Program-made: the position numbers and the translations under genes
From: Arthrobacter sp. Marseille-P9274
Lineage (GTDB): Bacteria > Actinomycetota > Actinomycetes > Actinomycetales > Micrococcaceae
DNA: 64,000 bases
Assembly: GCF_946892675.1 (NCBI RefSeq)
Contig: NZ_CAMPOV010000001.1
Location: forward strand, 1,586,033 to 1,650,032
Direction: 5' to 3'
Shown: positions 9,349-18,437 of the stretch, in pieces
Numbering within the stretch: position 1 is the stretch's first letter
Layout: every line of letters starts with the position of its first letter
The notes under the pieces: generated by a model
What the model was told of the DNA's origin: nothing
The model's database searches: none
The model's input: only the letters and a program-made list of their open reading frames with translations

Positions 9349-10434
9349 TCACGATCCGCTATCGGAGAAGCCGCGCTCCTCTTCCTCGAGGACCGACAGC
9401 AGGTCCGGAGCACCGACGGCGGAGGGCGGCATCTCCAAGCCGAGGTGTTCCCAAGCGGCCGGCGTGGCGATCCGCCCGCGCGGCGTCCGGCCAAGGAGCC
9501 CTTCGCGCACAAGGTACGGCTCGGCCACGGTCTCCACCGTTTCGGTTTCCTCCCCCACGGCGATGGCCAGGGTGGAAAGGCCCACCGGGCCCCCTCCGAA
9601 CTTCGTAATCAGGGCGGTGAGGACCTCGCGGTCCAAACGGTCCAGTCCGCGTTCGTCCACTTCATACATGTCCAGCGCGGCGGCAGCAGACCTTGCGTCG
9701 ATTTCTTCAATGCCGTGGACCAAGGCCCAGTCCCGTACCCGGCGGAGCAGGCGGTTAGCGATACGCGGCGTGCCCCGCGACCGGCCGGCGATTTCGGCGA
9801 AGCCGGCGGAACTGATCTTCAGGTCCAGCAGCATGGCCGAACGCCGGAGCACCAGTTCCAGTTCCTGCGTCGAATAGAACTCCAGGTGCCCGGTGAACCC
9901 GAACCGGTCCCGCAGCGGACCGGGCAACAGGCCCGCCCGTGTCGTGGCACCGACCAGGGTAAACGGCGGCAGGTCCAGGGGAATGGCGGTGGCGCCCGGC
10001 CCCTTGCCCACCACGATGTCCACCCGGAAGTCCTCCATGGCCATGTACAGCATTTCCTCGGCCGGACGGGACATCCGGTGGATCTCGTCGAGGAACAAGA
10101 TCTCGCCTTCGGTGAGCGAGGAAAGGATGGCCGCCAGATCCCCCGCATGCTGGATGGCCGGGCCGGAGCTGATGCGAAGGGGGGCGTTCATTTCTGCAGC
10201 GATGATCATGGCGAGCGTCGTCTTGCCCAGGCCGGGCGGCCCGGAGAGCAGAACGTGGTCCGCCGTACGCTCCCGGATCCTGGACGCCTCGAGGACCAGC
10301 GACAACTGCCGGCGTACCCGCGCCTGGCCGACGAAGTCCGCCAGGTTCTTGGGCCGGAGCGCCGACTCGATCGCGCGTTCCTCGGCTTCGCCCGCCGCCG
10401 AGACGATGGACGTGCCTTCGGGTTCCGCGGCCAT
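9349..10434 (-). CDS. ruvB: Holliday junction branch migration helicase RuvB
   Basis: A 361-residue AAA+ motor that drives branch migration of Holliday junctions with RuvA. Walker A GPPGLGKT is at 65-72 and Walker B DEIH at 116-119. A sensor region ([18 protein letters not shown]) and the C-terminal winged helix ([10 protein letters not shown]) are intact. The ATG overlaps the ruvA stop codon as TGATG, so the two are translationally coupled. Confidence 0.97.
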   Translation of the reverse strand: MAAEPEGTSIVSAAGEAEERAIESALRPKNLADFVGQARVRRQLSLVLEASRIRERTADHVLLSGPPGLGKTTLAMIIAAEMNAPLRISSGPAIQHAGDLAAILSSLTEGEILFLDEIHRMSRPAEEMLYMAMEDFRVDIVVGKGPGATAIPLDLPPFTLVGATTRAGLLPGPLRDRFGFTGHLEFYSTQELELVLRRSAMLLDLKISSAGFAEIAGRSRGTPRIANRLLRRVRDWALVHGIEEIDARSAAAALDMYEVDERGLDRLDREVLTALITKFGGGPVGLSTLAIAVGEETETVETVAEPYLVREGLLGRTPRGRIATPAAWEHLGLEMPPSAVGAPDLLSVLEEEERGFSDSGS

Positions 10435-11072
10435 CAGCGGGCACCCGCCGCGGCCCGCCGGCCGCCGCCGGGCCGGCCGTTATCCTGTCCCATACTCCGC
10501 AGGGTCAGCCGCAGCATCTGGCCCACATCCGATCCGGCTGCAACGTCCGGATTCTCCTCGGCCGTCCGGTCCAGCGCGGCGACCGCGTCCTTTTCCGACC
10601 AGCCGAGGCCGGTCAGCGCCTGCAGCACCTGGTCCTGCCAGGCCGGCTCCGCTGGCGCCGCCGGCCCTTCCACGGGCACGAGTTTGCCGGCCAGTTCCAG
10701 GACGATCCGGCCGGCCAGCTTCGGACCGATGCCCGGAACCTTACTGATGGCCTTGCTGTCCCCGTCCGCGACGGCCTGCCGCAGCGCCTCCGGAGGATGC
10801 ACGGCCAGGGCCGCCAGGCCAAGCCGGGGACCGACCCCGCTGACGGAGATCAGGGTTTCGAACACCTCACGCTGCACGGCATCCTCGAAGGCATAGAGCG
10901 TCATCGAGTCCTCGCGAACGATCATCAGGGTCGCCAGTTCGGCTTCGCGTCCGACGTGCAGGGTGGCCAGGGTCTGCGGGGTCGCCTGGACCAGCATGCC
11001 GAATCCGTTCACGTCGACGACGGCAGAGTTCAGGCCGACATGGCTGACAACGCCGCGAAGCGAGCTGATCAT
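10434..11072 (-). CDS. ruvA: Holliday junction binding protein RuvA
   Basis: A 212-residue protein with the RuvA fold: an N-terminal OB domain ([13 protein letters not shown] start), helix-hairpin-helix motifs ([13 protein letters not shown] and [16 protein letters not shown]) and the C-terminal domain III ([14 protein letters not shown]) that regulates RuvB. It forms tetramers that hold the four-way junction. It lies between ruvC (145-base gap) and ruvB (overlap). The C-terminus carries a short Gly/Arg/Ala tail. Confidence 0.96.
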   Translation of the reverse strand: MISSLRGVVSHVGLNSAVVDVNGFGMLVQATPQTLATLHVGREAELATLMIVREDSMTLYAFEDAVQREVFETLISVSGVGPRLGLAALAVHPPEALRQAVADGDSKAISKVPGIGPKLAGRIVLELAGKLVPVEGPAAPAEPAWQDQVLQALTGLGWSEKDAVAALDRTAEENPDVAAGSDVGQMLRLTLRSMGQDNGRPGGGRRAAAGAR

Positions 11073-11217
11073 TTAGTGACTCCATAACCGCAGGGCTGGA
11101 AACCGGCCGCCTCCAACGGCGCCGTTTCTCCGAACATATTTACGAACAGCCTACGCGTTGCCGGGGACATTCAGCCCGATTGCCGCGCCGGGCGGACACC
11201 GGGAGCCGGTGGCCGGC

Positions 11218-11793
11218 TCACCACTTCTTGCGCTGGGCCCGGGACTGCGCCTCTGCCCAGGCGCGCTGGGCCGGTGTTAGGGAACGCCCCCCTGCCGCGG
11301 CAGACGCCGTCGTCGCACTCCCCCGCCAGGCGTGGGTAATGGCCAGCGCCAAGGCATCCGCCGCGTCCGCCGGGCGCGGCGGCGTGTCCAACCGGAGGAT
11401 GCGCGTCACCATTTTGGTCACCGCCGCCTTGTCCGCCTGTCCATTACCCGTAACGGCGGCCTTGACCTCGGTGGGCGTGTGGTGTGCGACCGTGATGCCC
11501 CGGCGCGCCGCGGCCGTAATCACGATGCCCGATGCCTGGGCGGTACCCATCACGGTGCTGACGTTGAGCTGGCTGAAGACGCGCTCCACGGCCAAGACGT
11601 CAGGCGTGTAGCGGTCCAGCCATTCGTCGATGGCCGTCGCGATGGCCAGCAGGCGCTGCTCGAGCGGCACATCGGCGGAGGTGCCGACGACGGTGACTCC
11701 GGCCAGCGTGGCGCGCCGGTTCGGCTCGACGTCGACGACGCCGAAACCGCAGCGCGTGAGGCCGGGGTCGATACCCAGGACACGCAGGGTCAT
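11218..11793 (-). CDS. ruvC: Crossover junction endodeoxyribonuclease RuvC
   Basis: A 191-residue Holliday junction resolvase. It begins [18 protein letters not shown], which carries the first catalytic Asp of the RNase H-like fold. The second acidic residue (AVERVF) and the C-terminal acidic pair ([12 protein letters not shown]) are present. The start is ATG 11793; 22 upstream in-frame codons were rejected because they do not match the family start. The gene lies 16 bases after yebC, in the usual yebC-ruvC-ruvA-ruvB order. Confidence 0.95.
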   Translation of the reverse strand: MTLRVLGIDPGLTRCGFGVVDVEPNRRATLAGVTVVGTSADVPLEQRLLAIATAIDEWLDRYTPDVLAVERVFSQLNVSTVMGTAQASGIVITAAARRGITVAHHTPTEVKAAVTGNGQADKAAVTKMVTRILRLDTPPRPADAADALALAITHAWRGSATTASAAAGGRSLTPAQRAWAEAQSRAQRKKW

Positions 11794-11809
11794 CCGGTCT
11801 TGGCCCGGC

Positions 11810-12568
11810 TCAGTCTTCGGAATCCAGTGCGGCCATGACCTCGTCGGACAGTTCGGCATTGGAGTACACGTTCTGGACGTCGTCCAGGTCTTCCAGCGCG
11901 TCGACGAGCTTCATGAACTTCCGCGCCGCGTCCAGTTCCAGGTCGACCTCCATGGAGGGGACGAACTCGATCTCGTCGGTCTCGTACTCGATGCCGGCTT
12001 CCTCAAGGGCGGCCACCACGGCACGCAGGTCCGTGGGCTCGCTATGGACCTCGAAGCTGCCGCCGGATTCCTTGACCTCCTCGGCCCCCGCGTCCAGGAC
12101 CGCCATCAGGACATCGTCCTCGCCCAGGTCGCTCTTCGGCAGGTTCACGACGCCCTTGCGGCTGAACATGTAGCTCACCGAGCCCGGATCCGCCACGGTG
12201 CCGCCGTTGCGGGTGATCGCTAGGCGGACCTCGGAAGCAGCACGGTTCTTGTTGTCCGTCAGGCACTCAATGAGCAGGGCGGAACCCTGCGGGCCGCGGG
12301 CTTCGTAGATAATCTCCTGGTAGTCCACGGCCTCGCCGGTCAGGCCGGCGCCGCGCTTGACCGCCCGGTCGATGTTGTCGTTCGGGACCGACGTCTTCTT
12401 GGCCTTCTGGACTGCCAGTTCAAGGGCGGGATTGCCGGACATGTCGGCGCCGCCGGCACGGGCGGCGACTTCGATGTTCTTGATCAGCTTGGCGAAGGAC
12501 TTGGCGCGGCGGGCATCGATGACGGCCTTCTTGTGCTTGGTCGTCGCCCATTTGGAGTGTCCCGACAT
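11810..12568 (-). CDS. yebC: YebC/PmpR family DNA-binding protein (TACO1-like)
   Basis: A 252-residue protein of the universal YebC family, beginning [19 protein letters not shown] with the conserved 'GHSKWANIKHKK'-type block. Family members are described as transcriptional regulators and, for some, as translation factors that relieve ribosome stalling. All three domains are visible: the N-terminal helical domain, the middle domain with [19 protein letters not shown], and the acidic C-terminal domain. It starts 2 bases after the pdxT stop codon. Confidence 0.93.
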   Translation of the reverse strand: MSGHSKWATTKHKKAVIDARRAKSFAKLIKNIEVAARAGGADMSGNPALELAVQKAKKTSVPNDNIDRAVKRGAGLTGEAVDYQEIIYEARGPQGSALLIECLTDNKNRAASEVRLAITRNGGTVADPGSVSYMFSRKGVVNLPKSDLGEDDVLMAVLDAGAEEVKESGGSFEVHSEPTDLRAVVAALEEAGIEYETDEIEFVPSMEVDLELDAARKFMKLVDALEDLDDVQNVYSNAELSDEVMAALDSED

Positions 12569-12570
12569 GC

Positions 12571-13236
12571 TTACGCTTCTCCTCTAACGATTCTGATAAA
12601 AAGTTCGTGGATCCGGCGCTCCCCCGTTACTTCCGGGTGGAAGGATGTCGCCAGCAGGTGCCGCGAACGCACTGCGACAATTCTAGCTGTCCCGTGCAGG
12701 GTTCCTGTGTGCGACGCCTCTTCCGGCAGGACTTGGGCCAGCACCTCTACGCCCTCGCCGACCCGTTCGACCCACGGGGCACGGATGAAGACGGCGTGGA
12801 CGGGCTCCGGTTCGGTCCCCGGCACAGCCGCGCTGAACTCGAGCCCGCAGAAGGCCAAATCCGTCTCGAACGACTCGCGCTGGCGGCCGAAAGCATTACG
12901 GCGAACGGTAATATCCAGCCCGCCGAGCGTTTGCTGCGGATTTCCCTGCCGGTCCGTGGCCGGGTCGGCGATTTCATCGGCCAGCATGATCATCCCGGCG
13001 CACGATCCGTAGACGGGCATGCCCGCGGCAATCCGCTCCTTCAGCGGTTCGGCCAGCTCGAAGATCCGGGTGAGCTTGTCGATCGTGGTCGACTCGCCGC
13101 CGGGAATGACAAGCCCGTCCACGGCGTCCAGTTCCGCAGGGCGTCGCACGGTGGCCGCCTCGACGCCGCTGTGGACCAAGGCAGCTAGATGTTCGCGGAC
13201 GTCTCCTTGGAGGGCGAGCACGCCGATTTTGACCAC
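12571..13236 (-). CDS. pdxT: Pyridoxal 5'-phosphate synthase glutaminase subunit PdxT
   Basis: A 221-residue class I glutamine amidotransferase that feeds ammonia to PdxS in the DXP-independent vitamin B6 pathway. It shows the [11 protein letters not shown] oxyanion segment, the nucleophile in [10 protein letters not shown], and the His-Glu pair in [10 protein letters not shown]. It starts at GTG 13236 with AAGGAAA upstream. Unusually, pdxS is not adjacent but lies about 5.2 kb away on the same strand, with unrelated plus-strand genes between. Confidence 0.95.
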   Translation of the reverse strand: MVKIGVLALQGDVREHLAALVHSGVEAATVRRPAELDAVDGLVIPGGESTTIDKLTRIFELAEPLKERIAAGMPVYGSCAGMIMLADEIADPATDRQGNPQQTLGGLDITVRRNAFGRQRESFETDLAFCGLEFSAAVPGTEPEPVHAVFIRAPWVERVGEGVEVLAQVLPEEASHTGTLHGTARIVAVRSRHLLATSFHPEVTGERRIHELFIRIVRGEA

Positions 13237-13384
13237 GCAGGGTTTCCTTTTCCAGTGTCAACGGGGCAACGGCCGGGATCCGGCCAGGAAAAAAACATTA
13301 TCCTCCCCGTGCACCCGCAGGCGAACCGGCGGCAGTGCACCGCGCCTGCGGCTGCCCTTAGCCGGTCCCGCCGGCGGGAGCTTG

Positions 13385-13399
13385 TATAGTTTCTAGTCA
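13385..13399 (+). promoter_or_regulatory. -10 element of a probable leaderless murT promoter
   Basis: TATAGT occupies 13385-13390 and the murT ATG begins eight bases later, exactly where transcription would start. The nearest purine-rich stretch (GGGAG at 13376-13380) is 18 bases from the ATG and too far to act as a ribosome site. No good -35 box was seen. Confidence 0.55.
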
Positions 13400-14673
13400 T
13401 GCGACACCTCCTAGCGACCGTTGTCGGAAAGACCGTCCGGGTGGTGGCGAAGCTACGTGGAGGTGGTTCCGCCCTCCCCGGCCTGATCGCCGAAAAGATC
13501 GACCCGGACTTCCTGCCCCGCACCCTGGGCAGGCTGCCGCACGGGGTCGTGGTGATCAGCGGGACCAACGGCAAAACGACGACGACGAAGATGGTCGTCG
13601 AGCTGCTGCAGGGCCAGGGGCTGAAGGTCTTCACCAACCGCACCGGCAGCAATTTCACTCGCGGCGTCGTCGCCGCCGTGCTGGGCGAATCGAACCCCGC
13701 GGGCAAGCTCGGCGCGGATATCGCCGTGCTGGAACTCGACGAGGCCCACGCCGTCCACTTCGTGAAGCTTGTCCCGCCGCGCTACAGCCTGCTCCTCAAC
13801 GTGATGCGCGATCAGCTGGACCGGTTCGGCGAAATCGAAACGACGGCGGGTTTCCTCCGCAAGATCGCCGAGGCGACGACCGAAGCGGTCGTACTGAACC
13901 GCGAAGACCACCGGATCGCCGGCCTCGCCGAAGCGGTGACTGCGTCTGAAATCCGGTACTTCGGACTGGCCCCCGGCCTGCGCCAGATGTTCCCCAGCGA
14001 CGACGAAATGCGTTCAGGCGCCGCCGGTGAGATCGCCGCGCTGCCGGATGCCGACGTCGTTCTCTCTGCGTGTGACGGGCCCGCCGCAACCTTCACGGTG
14101 AACGGACGGGACATTGACGCGCGGCTGAAGCTCACCGGCGTGTACAACGTCTACAACTCGGCCGCAGCACTGGCCCTTGCCCGCACGGTGCTCGGAGAGG
14201 CCGCCGACGAGGCCGCGCTGCTCCGTTCGCTGGAGGCCGTCACGCCGGCGTTCGGAAGGGGCGAATCGCTGACCGTGAACGGCCAGCCGCTGGACCTGGT
14301 GCTCGTGAAGAACCCGGCAGGCTTCCGCCTGGCGCTGAAGTCCTTCCCCGCGGCAGGATTCCGCACGATGATCGCGATCAATGACAACTATGCGGACGGC
14401 CGCGACATGTCCTGGCTTTGGGACGTGGATTTCGACTCGCTTGCCGAAGCCGGCGTAGACGAAGTCAGCGGCGTCCGCGCGAACGATATGGCCCTGCGGC
14501 TGTTCTACGAAGATGTGCCTGTGGGCCGGGTCGACACCGACCTGACGGCATCGCTGCGACGGTTCATCGAGCTCGGGCCCGAGCAGCCCAAACGCATCTA
14601 CTGCACCTACACCGCCATGCTCGCGCTGCGCCGGGAGCTGGGCAAACTGACCGAAGTGGAGGTGGTCTCCTGA
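13399..14673 (+). CDS. murT: Lipid II isoglutaminyl synthase subunit MurT
   Basis: A 424-residue Mur-ligase family protein that with GatD amidates the D-glutamate of the peptidoglycan stem peptide. The ATP-binding loop GTNGKTTTTK begins near residue 55, and the C-terminal DUF1727 region (YADGRDMSWLWDVDF) is present. The central insertion (about residues 195-235), where studied MurT proteins such as S. aureus carry a four-cysteine zinc ribbon, has no CxxC pairs here. It probably starts on a leaderless mRNA and overlaps gatD by TGATG. The protein should be cytosolic. Confidence 0.93.
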   Translation: MRHLLATVVGKTVRVVAKLRGGGSALPGLIAEKIDPDFLPRTLGRLPHGVVVISGTNGKTTTTKMVVELLQGQGLKVFTNRTGSNFTRGVVAAVLGESNPAGKLGADIAVLELDEAHAVHFVKLVPPRYSLLLNVMRDQLDRFGEIETTAGFLRKIAEATTEAVVLNREDHRIAGLAEAVTASEIRYFGLAPGLRQMFPSDDEMRSGAAGEIAALPDADVVLSACDGPAATFTVNGRDIDARLKLTGVYNVYNSAAALALARTVLGEAADEAALLRSLEAVTPAFGRGESLTVNGQPLDLVLVKNPAGFRLALKSFPAAGFRTMIAINDNYADGRDMSWLWDVDFDSLAEAGVDEVSGVRANDMALRLFYEDVPVGRVDTDLTASLRRFIELGPEQPKRIYCTYTAMLALRRELGKLTEVEVVS

Positions 14674-15395
14674 TGGACGCACCGGTGATCGACCTGCTGC
14701 AGCTGTACCCGCGGGACATGAACATCTATGGCGACTGGGGCAATGTCCTGGTCCTGCGCAAGCGCCTCCAGCTGCGCGGCTACGACGTGCGCCTGCACGA
14801 ATACAACCCGGGTGACAGCTTCCCGGAGCAGGTGGACCTGATCGTCGGCGGCGGGGGCCAGGACTCCGGCCAGAACAAGATCCAGTCGGATCTGCTGGGA
14901 CTGGGCGGCCGGCTCAGGGAACTGGCCGACGACGGCGTGCCCATGCTGGCCATCTGCGGCCTGTACCAGTTGTTCGGCCACCGGTTCACCACCCACACCG
15001 GCGAGGTCATCACCGGCATCGGGCTGCTGGATGCCGAAACCGTGGGCGGACCCACCCGGCTGATCGGCAACACGGTGCTGGAGAGCAGTGAGTTCGGCAC
15101 CGTGATCGGTTACGAAAACCACAGCGGCCTGACCACGCTGGGCCCGGACGTGCAACCGTTCGGCACCGTCACCAAGGGCCAGGGAAACAACGGCCAGGAC
15201 GGCACGGAGGGCGCGCGCTACCGGAACGTCGTCGCCAGCTACCTGCACGGTTCGCTGCTGCCCAAGAACCCTGCGGTGGCCGACTATTTGGTGCGCCATG
15301 CGGCCGAGCGTCGCTACGGCACTTTCAATGACGTTGCTCTGGAGGTCCCCTACGAGGCGGCCGCACGCTCCGACGCTGCGGCCCGCCCGCGCTGA
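14673..15395 (+). CDS. gatD: Lipid II isoglutaminyl synthase glutaminase subunit GatD
   Basis: A 240-residue CobB/CobQ-type glutamine amidotransferase that supplies ammonia to MurT. The start MDAPVIDLLQLYPRDMNIYG carries the typical N-terminal 'MNIYGDWGN' block. The nucleophile lies in AICGLYQLFG (Cys about 95) and the catalytic His in SYLHGSLLPKNP. Its ATG overlaps the murT stop codon (TGATG). It ends ten bases from the convergent CapA gene. Confidence 0.95.
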   Translation: MDAPVIDLLQLYPRDMNIYGDWGNVLVLRKRLQLRGYDVRLHEYNPGDSFPEQVDLIVGGGGQDSGQNKIQSDLLGLGGRLRELADDGVPMLAICGLYQLFGHRFTTHTGEVITGIGLLDAETVGGPTRLIGNTVLESSEFGTVIGYENHSGLTTLGPDVQPFGTVTKGQGNNGQDGTEGARYRNVVASYLHGSLLPKNPAVADYLVRHAAERRYGTFNDVALEVPYEAAARSDAAARPR

Positions 15396-15405
15396 GCCTT
15401 TCCGG

Positions 15406-16776
15406 TCAGTCCTCGCTGAGCAGCCACTCGCGGACGATTCCGCTTGTGCCGGCCATCGATCCCACCGTTGCCTTGGTCCGCCCGCGGCTGGCTGTATCCG
15501 CCTGTTCCGAGATGCACCACCGCCCCGTTGCGGCAGCGGCATCCAGCCTGTCGGCCGCCACCGGGCACCAGCGATGCTGCGGTCCATCAAACGTGGCCGG
15601 AAGCCAATCCAGCCGTGCCACGTCCCACGCCCCTCCTTCGACCGCCTGGCTGAACTGTGCCCGGACCATCAAGCCTTCGGTGTTGACGATGTTGTCGGTG
15701 GCGTGCGCGGCAATGGTGTTGCCCAGCCCGTAGGCAATCCAGGTGTTGTGGTGTCGCTCGATCGGCTGGACCGAGTGGCTGTGATGCCCGTAGACCAAGG
15801 AGAACTGGCCGCTGTCAGCCAGCAAGTGCGCGGTTTCCTGCTGCTGTGCGTTCGCATAGTCGGTGTATTCGTCCCCAGCGTGGATAGCGCCCAGAACGAT
15901 ATCCGCCCCCTCCGCTCTGGCCTGCTTGGCCTTCGCAATCATGGCCTGGGGGTCGAGCAGGTCCACCTGCCACGCCGACTCCGGCTCCAACCCGTTCAGC
16001 GAGAAGGTGCCGGTGATGACGGCGACGCGTGCTGCGGGAGTGTCCACGATCAGCACTTGCCGGGCCGCTGCGGGACTGCGGTAGGACCCGGTGTGCTCGA
16101 GGCCGCGGGCGTCCAGCGCGGCGAGGGTCCGCTCCAAGCCGGCCGTGCCGTGATCAATGCTGTGGTTGCTGGCGGTGGTGCAGGCATCGTAGCCAACAGC
16201 GGAAACGGCATCGAGGATCTGCGGCGGGGCGTTGAAGGCCGGATAGCCGGAATATGGGCCGGCTGCGTCGGCCAGCGGTGTCTCCAACTGGCAGATGGCA
16301 AGGTCCGCACTCTCCAGGTACTGCTCCTGCGCGCCCAGGACCCGCCCGAAATCCAGCTTTCCATTGCCGGTCTGCGCGGCGTCCTGCGCGGCCTGCTCCC
16401 ACAGCGCCTCGTGCAGCAGCAGGTCACCGCTCATCGCCACCGTGGTACACCGGATTCCCGGACAGTCCGGACCCGCACCGGCTGTCTCCGCCGGTTCCGG
16501 GGCGGAATCCGCTGCAGAGGACGACGGCGGCGCCTCTCCGACGGGGCCACTCCCCTCCGTGCCCGGCCCGGCAAGCCCTGCTGCGGGTTCCGTTTCCGCC
16601 GCGCCGTGGTCCGTTTCCCCAACCACCGGCCCGTTGGTGCAGCCCGCCATAAGCAGGCCCGCCGCCGTCAGTGCAGCCACAGTCAGTGCAGCCGCCCTCC
16701 TGGCCGGCAGCGGCGACGCGTACGTGCGCGTGGCCCGCGGGTCGGGACCGCGCCCTTGGGCCTGCCGTCGGATCAT
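15406..16776 (-). CDS. CapA family metallophosphatase-like lipoprotein
   Basis: A 456-residue secreted protein of the CapA/PgsA (poly-gamma-glutamate synthesis) family with a calcineurin-like fold. The N-terminus has a hydrophobic signal ending in a lipobox (LMAGC, about residue 50), then a Pro/Ser/Ala-rich linker. The CapA domain includes SGDLLLHE, the NHSIDHG motif, and VYGHHSHSVQPIE near the end. The start was placed at ATG 16776 rather than an earlier in-frame codon because the signal peptide then begins normally. No capsule genes flank it, so a role in polyglutamate synthesis is doubtful; many actinobacterial homologues are uncharacterised. Confidence 0.82.
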   Translation of the reverse strand: MIRRQAQGRGPDPRATRTYASPLPARRAAALTVAALTAAGLLMAGCTNGPVVGETDHGAAETEPAAGLAGPGTEGSGPVGEAPPSSSAADSAPEPAETAGAGPDCPGIRCTTVAMSGDLLLHEALWEQAAQDAAQTGNGKLDFGRVLGAQEQYLESADLAICQLETPLADAAGPYSGYPAFNAPPQILDAVSAVGYDACTTASNHSIDHGTAGLERTLAALDARGLEHTGSYRSPAAARQVLIVDTPAARVAVITGTFSLNGLEPESAWQVDLLDPQAMIAKAKQARAEGADIVLGAIHAGDEYTDYANAQQQETAHLLADSGQFSLVYGHHSHSVQPIERHHNTWIAYGLGNTIAAHATDNIVNTEGLMVRAQFSQAVEGGAWDVARLDWLPATFDGPQHRWCPVAADRLDAAAATGRWCISEQADTASRGRTKATVGSMAGTSGIVREWLLSED

Positions 16777-16974
16777 GCCGCCAGTGTATTCCCGCAGAGA
16801 TCCTGAATGCGGCGGCACGCGGGTAAACAGCACGGCGGGCAAGTGCATCAGGATCATCCAGCGAGGATGAGGAAAGTCGACCGGCACCGAGGTGGACTTA
16901 TTGCGGGTGGGCCGGATCTCCAGTGACACAGCCAGGTTGCAACCGGCGCACCGCACGAGGGAAGGACCATCACC

Positions 16975-17424
16975 ATGGCAAGCAATTCCGTGGGGAGGAC
17001 CACCGATTCAGGGCGGCCTGCCGACCGGGAGTATAGCATTGCGGCCGCCGGGACGATCCTCATCGCCGGGGTCATCATGATCGTGGCCGGTGCCTTTCAC
17101 ATCCTCCAGGCACTTGTGGCGTTGTTCAACGACACGTTCTACGTCGCCGGTGAGGAGTACATCTACCAGTTCGACGTGACCTCGTGGGGCTGGATCCACT
17201 TGCTCGGAGGCGTGCTCCTGGTGTTCGGCGGGGCCGCCTTGTTCCGGGGCGCGGTCTGGGCCCGCATTCTGGCAGTAGTGCTGGCGTCGCTGAGCGCGGT
17301 GCTCAACTTCATGTGGCTGCCGTACTACCCGCTGTGGGGCGCCATCATCATCGTCCTCGACGTGGTCATCATCTGGGCCGTCCTGGCCCACCCCCGCGAC
17401 CTGCGGGCGCGCGGGCCATTCTGA
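16975..17424 (+). CDS. DUF7144-type four-helix membrane protein
   Basis: A 149-residue protein with a 24-residue polar N-terminus followed by four membrane segments (around 25-48, 72-92, 95-115, 120-140). The short loop reading FYVAGEEYIYQFDVTSWGW and the PYYPLWGAIIIVLDVV segment match the family of small actinobacterial membrane proteins now called DUF7144. No function is known. GGAAGG lies just upstream of the ATG. It may share a transcript with the DUF6325 and SHOCT genes that follow. Confidence 0.7.
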   Translation: MASNSVGRTTDSGRPADREYSIAAAGTILIAGVIMIVAGAFHILQALVALFNDTFYVAGEEYIYQFDVTSWGWIHLLGGVLLVFGGAALFRGAVWARILAVVLASLSAVLNFMWLPYYPLWGAIIIVLDVVIIWAVLAHPRDLRARGPF

Positions 17425-17549
17425 TTCCGCTGTTTGCTACGGGACGCAGCCGGCCAAAATCATTCTGCCGGGGTGATGCCTCGGGCGTGAAGCGAAAACT
17501 ACACTGGGCAGGTCTTTGGACGACCAATCAAATTGCAGGGGTGATGTTC

Positions 17550-17999
17550 GTGGCAACAACAGATGTGCACGGCCCAATCGACTTCGTGTTGATCGAGTTT
17601 CCACTGGAACGGACCGGCAGCGGCGCCACCGCTGAAGCGCTTAAGGACCTGATCCAGCGGAAGGTGGTCTGGGTCTACGACCTCATCATCATTGCGAAAG
17701 ATGCGGATGGTTCGGTTACCGGCGTCGAGCTGACAGAAGAAACAACCGACGGCTTGGAAGGGTTTGCATCCCTGGCCTCGGTTCGTTCCGGCCTCATGGG
17801 CGACGATGAAATTGCCGAAGCGGCTGAAGCCATGGAAGCGGGTACCGCAGCTGCGCTCATCGTCTACGAGAATCTGTGGGCGATACCGTTCATTGCTGCA
17901 GCGCGCGAGGCCGGAGGCGAAGTCATCGCAAGTGCACGCATTCCAGCTCAGGATGTCATGGCCGCGCTCGACGCGCTGGAATCCGAGTCGACGGTGTGA
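17550..17999 (+). CDS. DUF6325 family protein
   Basis: A 149-residue acidic protein starting HGPIDFVLIEFP after a short leader, with an Ala/Glu-rich helix and a hydrophobic ALIVYENLWAIPFIAAAREAG stretch (given in adjoining parts). This matches actinobacterial proteins of the DUF6325 type, often next to a SHOCT protein. GTG 17550 was preferred because AGGGG lies eight bases upstream; ATG 17544 would add two residues. The function is unknown. Proximity to the SHOCT gene (13 bases) points to one operon and a joint membrane or stress role, which is inference. Confidence 0.65.
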   Translation: MATTDVHGPIDFVLIEFPLERTGSGATAEALKDLIQRKVVWVYDLIIIAKDADGSVTGVELTEETTDGLEGFASLASVRSGLMGDDEIAEAAEAMEAGTAAALIVYENLWAIPFIAAAREAGGEVIASARIPAQDVMAALDALESESTV

Positions 18000-18012
18000 G
18001 GAGGGAGCAGAC

Positions 18013-18312
18013 ATGGGACTGTTACGAGGAGTAGCACGCACGGCAGTTGTCGCCGGCACCGCATCGGCCGTGAGCGGTCGCGTACAGCGCCGCCAACAGG
18101 CGCGTTGGAATGCCCAGGAGCAGCAGCAATACGAGACCGCGCAACCGCAGTACGAGCCCGCACAACCGCAGTACGAGACCGCAGCGGCCCAGGCGGCTGC
18201 GCCGGCCGCTGATCCGCTCGAACGGCTCAAGACTTTGGGCGATCTGAAAGCGCAAGGAGTCCTGACCGAGGCGGAGTTCGAGGCGCAGAAAGCGAAAATC
18301 CTGGCTGGCTGA
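18013..18312 (+). CDS. SHOCT domain small protein
   Basis: A 99-residue protein. Residues 1-25 contain a short hydrophobic Ala/Val-rich stretch, followed by a Gln/Tyr/Pro-rich linker with imperfect repeats (QPQYEPAQPQYET) and a C-terminal SHOCT motif (LGDLKAQGVLTEAEF, ending KAKILAG). SHOCT is a short C-terminal helix pair thought to mediate oligomerisation. GAGGGAG precedes the ATG. A strong hairpin follows downstream, marking the end of the transcript. Confidence 0.85.
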   Translation: MGLLRGVARTAVVAGTASAVSGRVQRRQQARWNAQEQQQYETAQPQYEPAQPQYETAAAQAAAPAADPLERLKTLGDLKAQGVLTEAEFEAQKAKILAG

Positions 18313-18381
18313 AACCGGCGGCTGCCCCGATCATCACTGGACCGCACATTGACGCGGGCTCATCACACCGGCTTGTTAAGA

Positions 18382-18424
18382 CGAACGCCCGGAACCGCAG
18401 CTAGGCTGCGGCGCCGGGCGTTCG
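18382..18424. terminator. Bidirectional hairpin between SHOCT gene and pdxS
   Basis: CGAACGCCCGG pairs perfectly with CCGGGCGTTCG, and inside it CCGCAGC pairs with GCTGCGG around a TAG loop. It lies between two convergent genes, 13 bases from the pdxS stop codon, and can serve both strands. Confidence 0.75.
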
Positions 18425-18437
18425 CCGTCGTCAGTAC

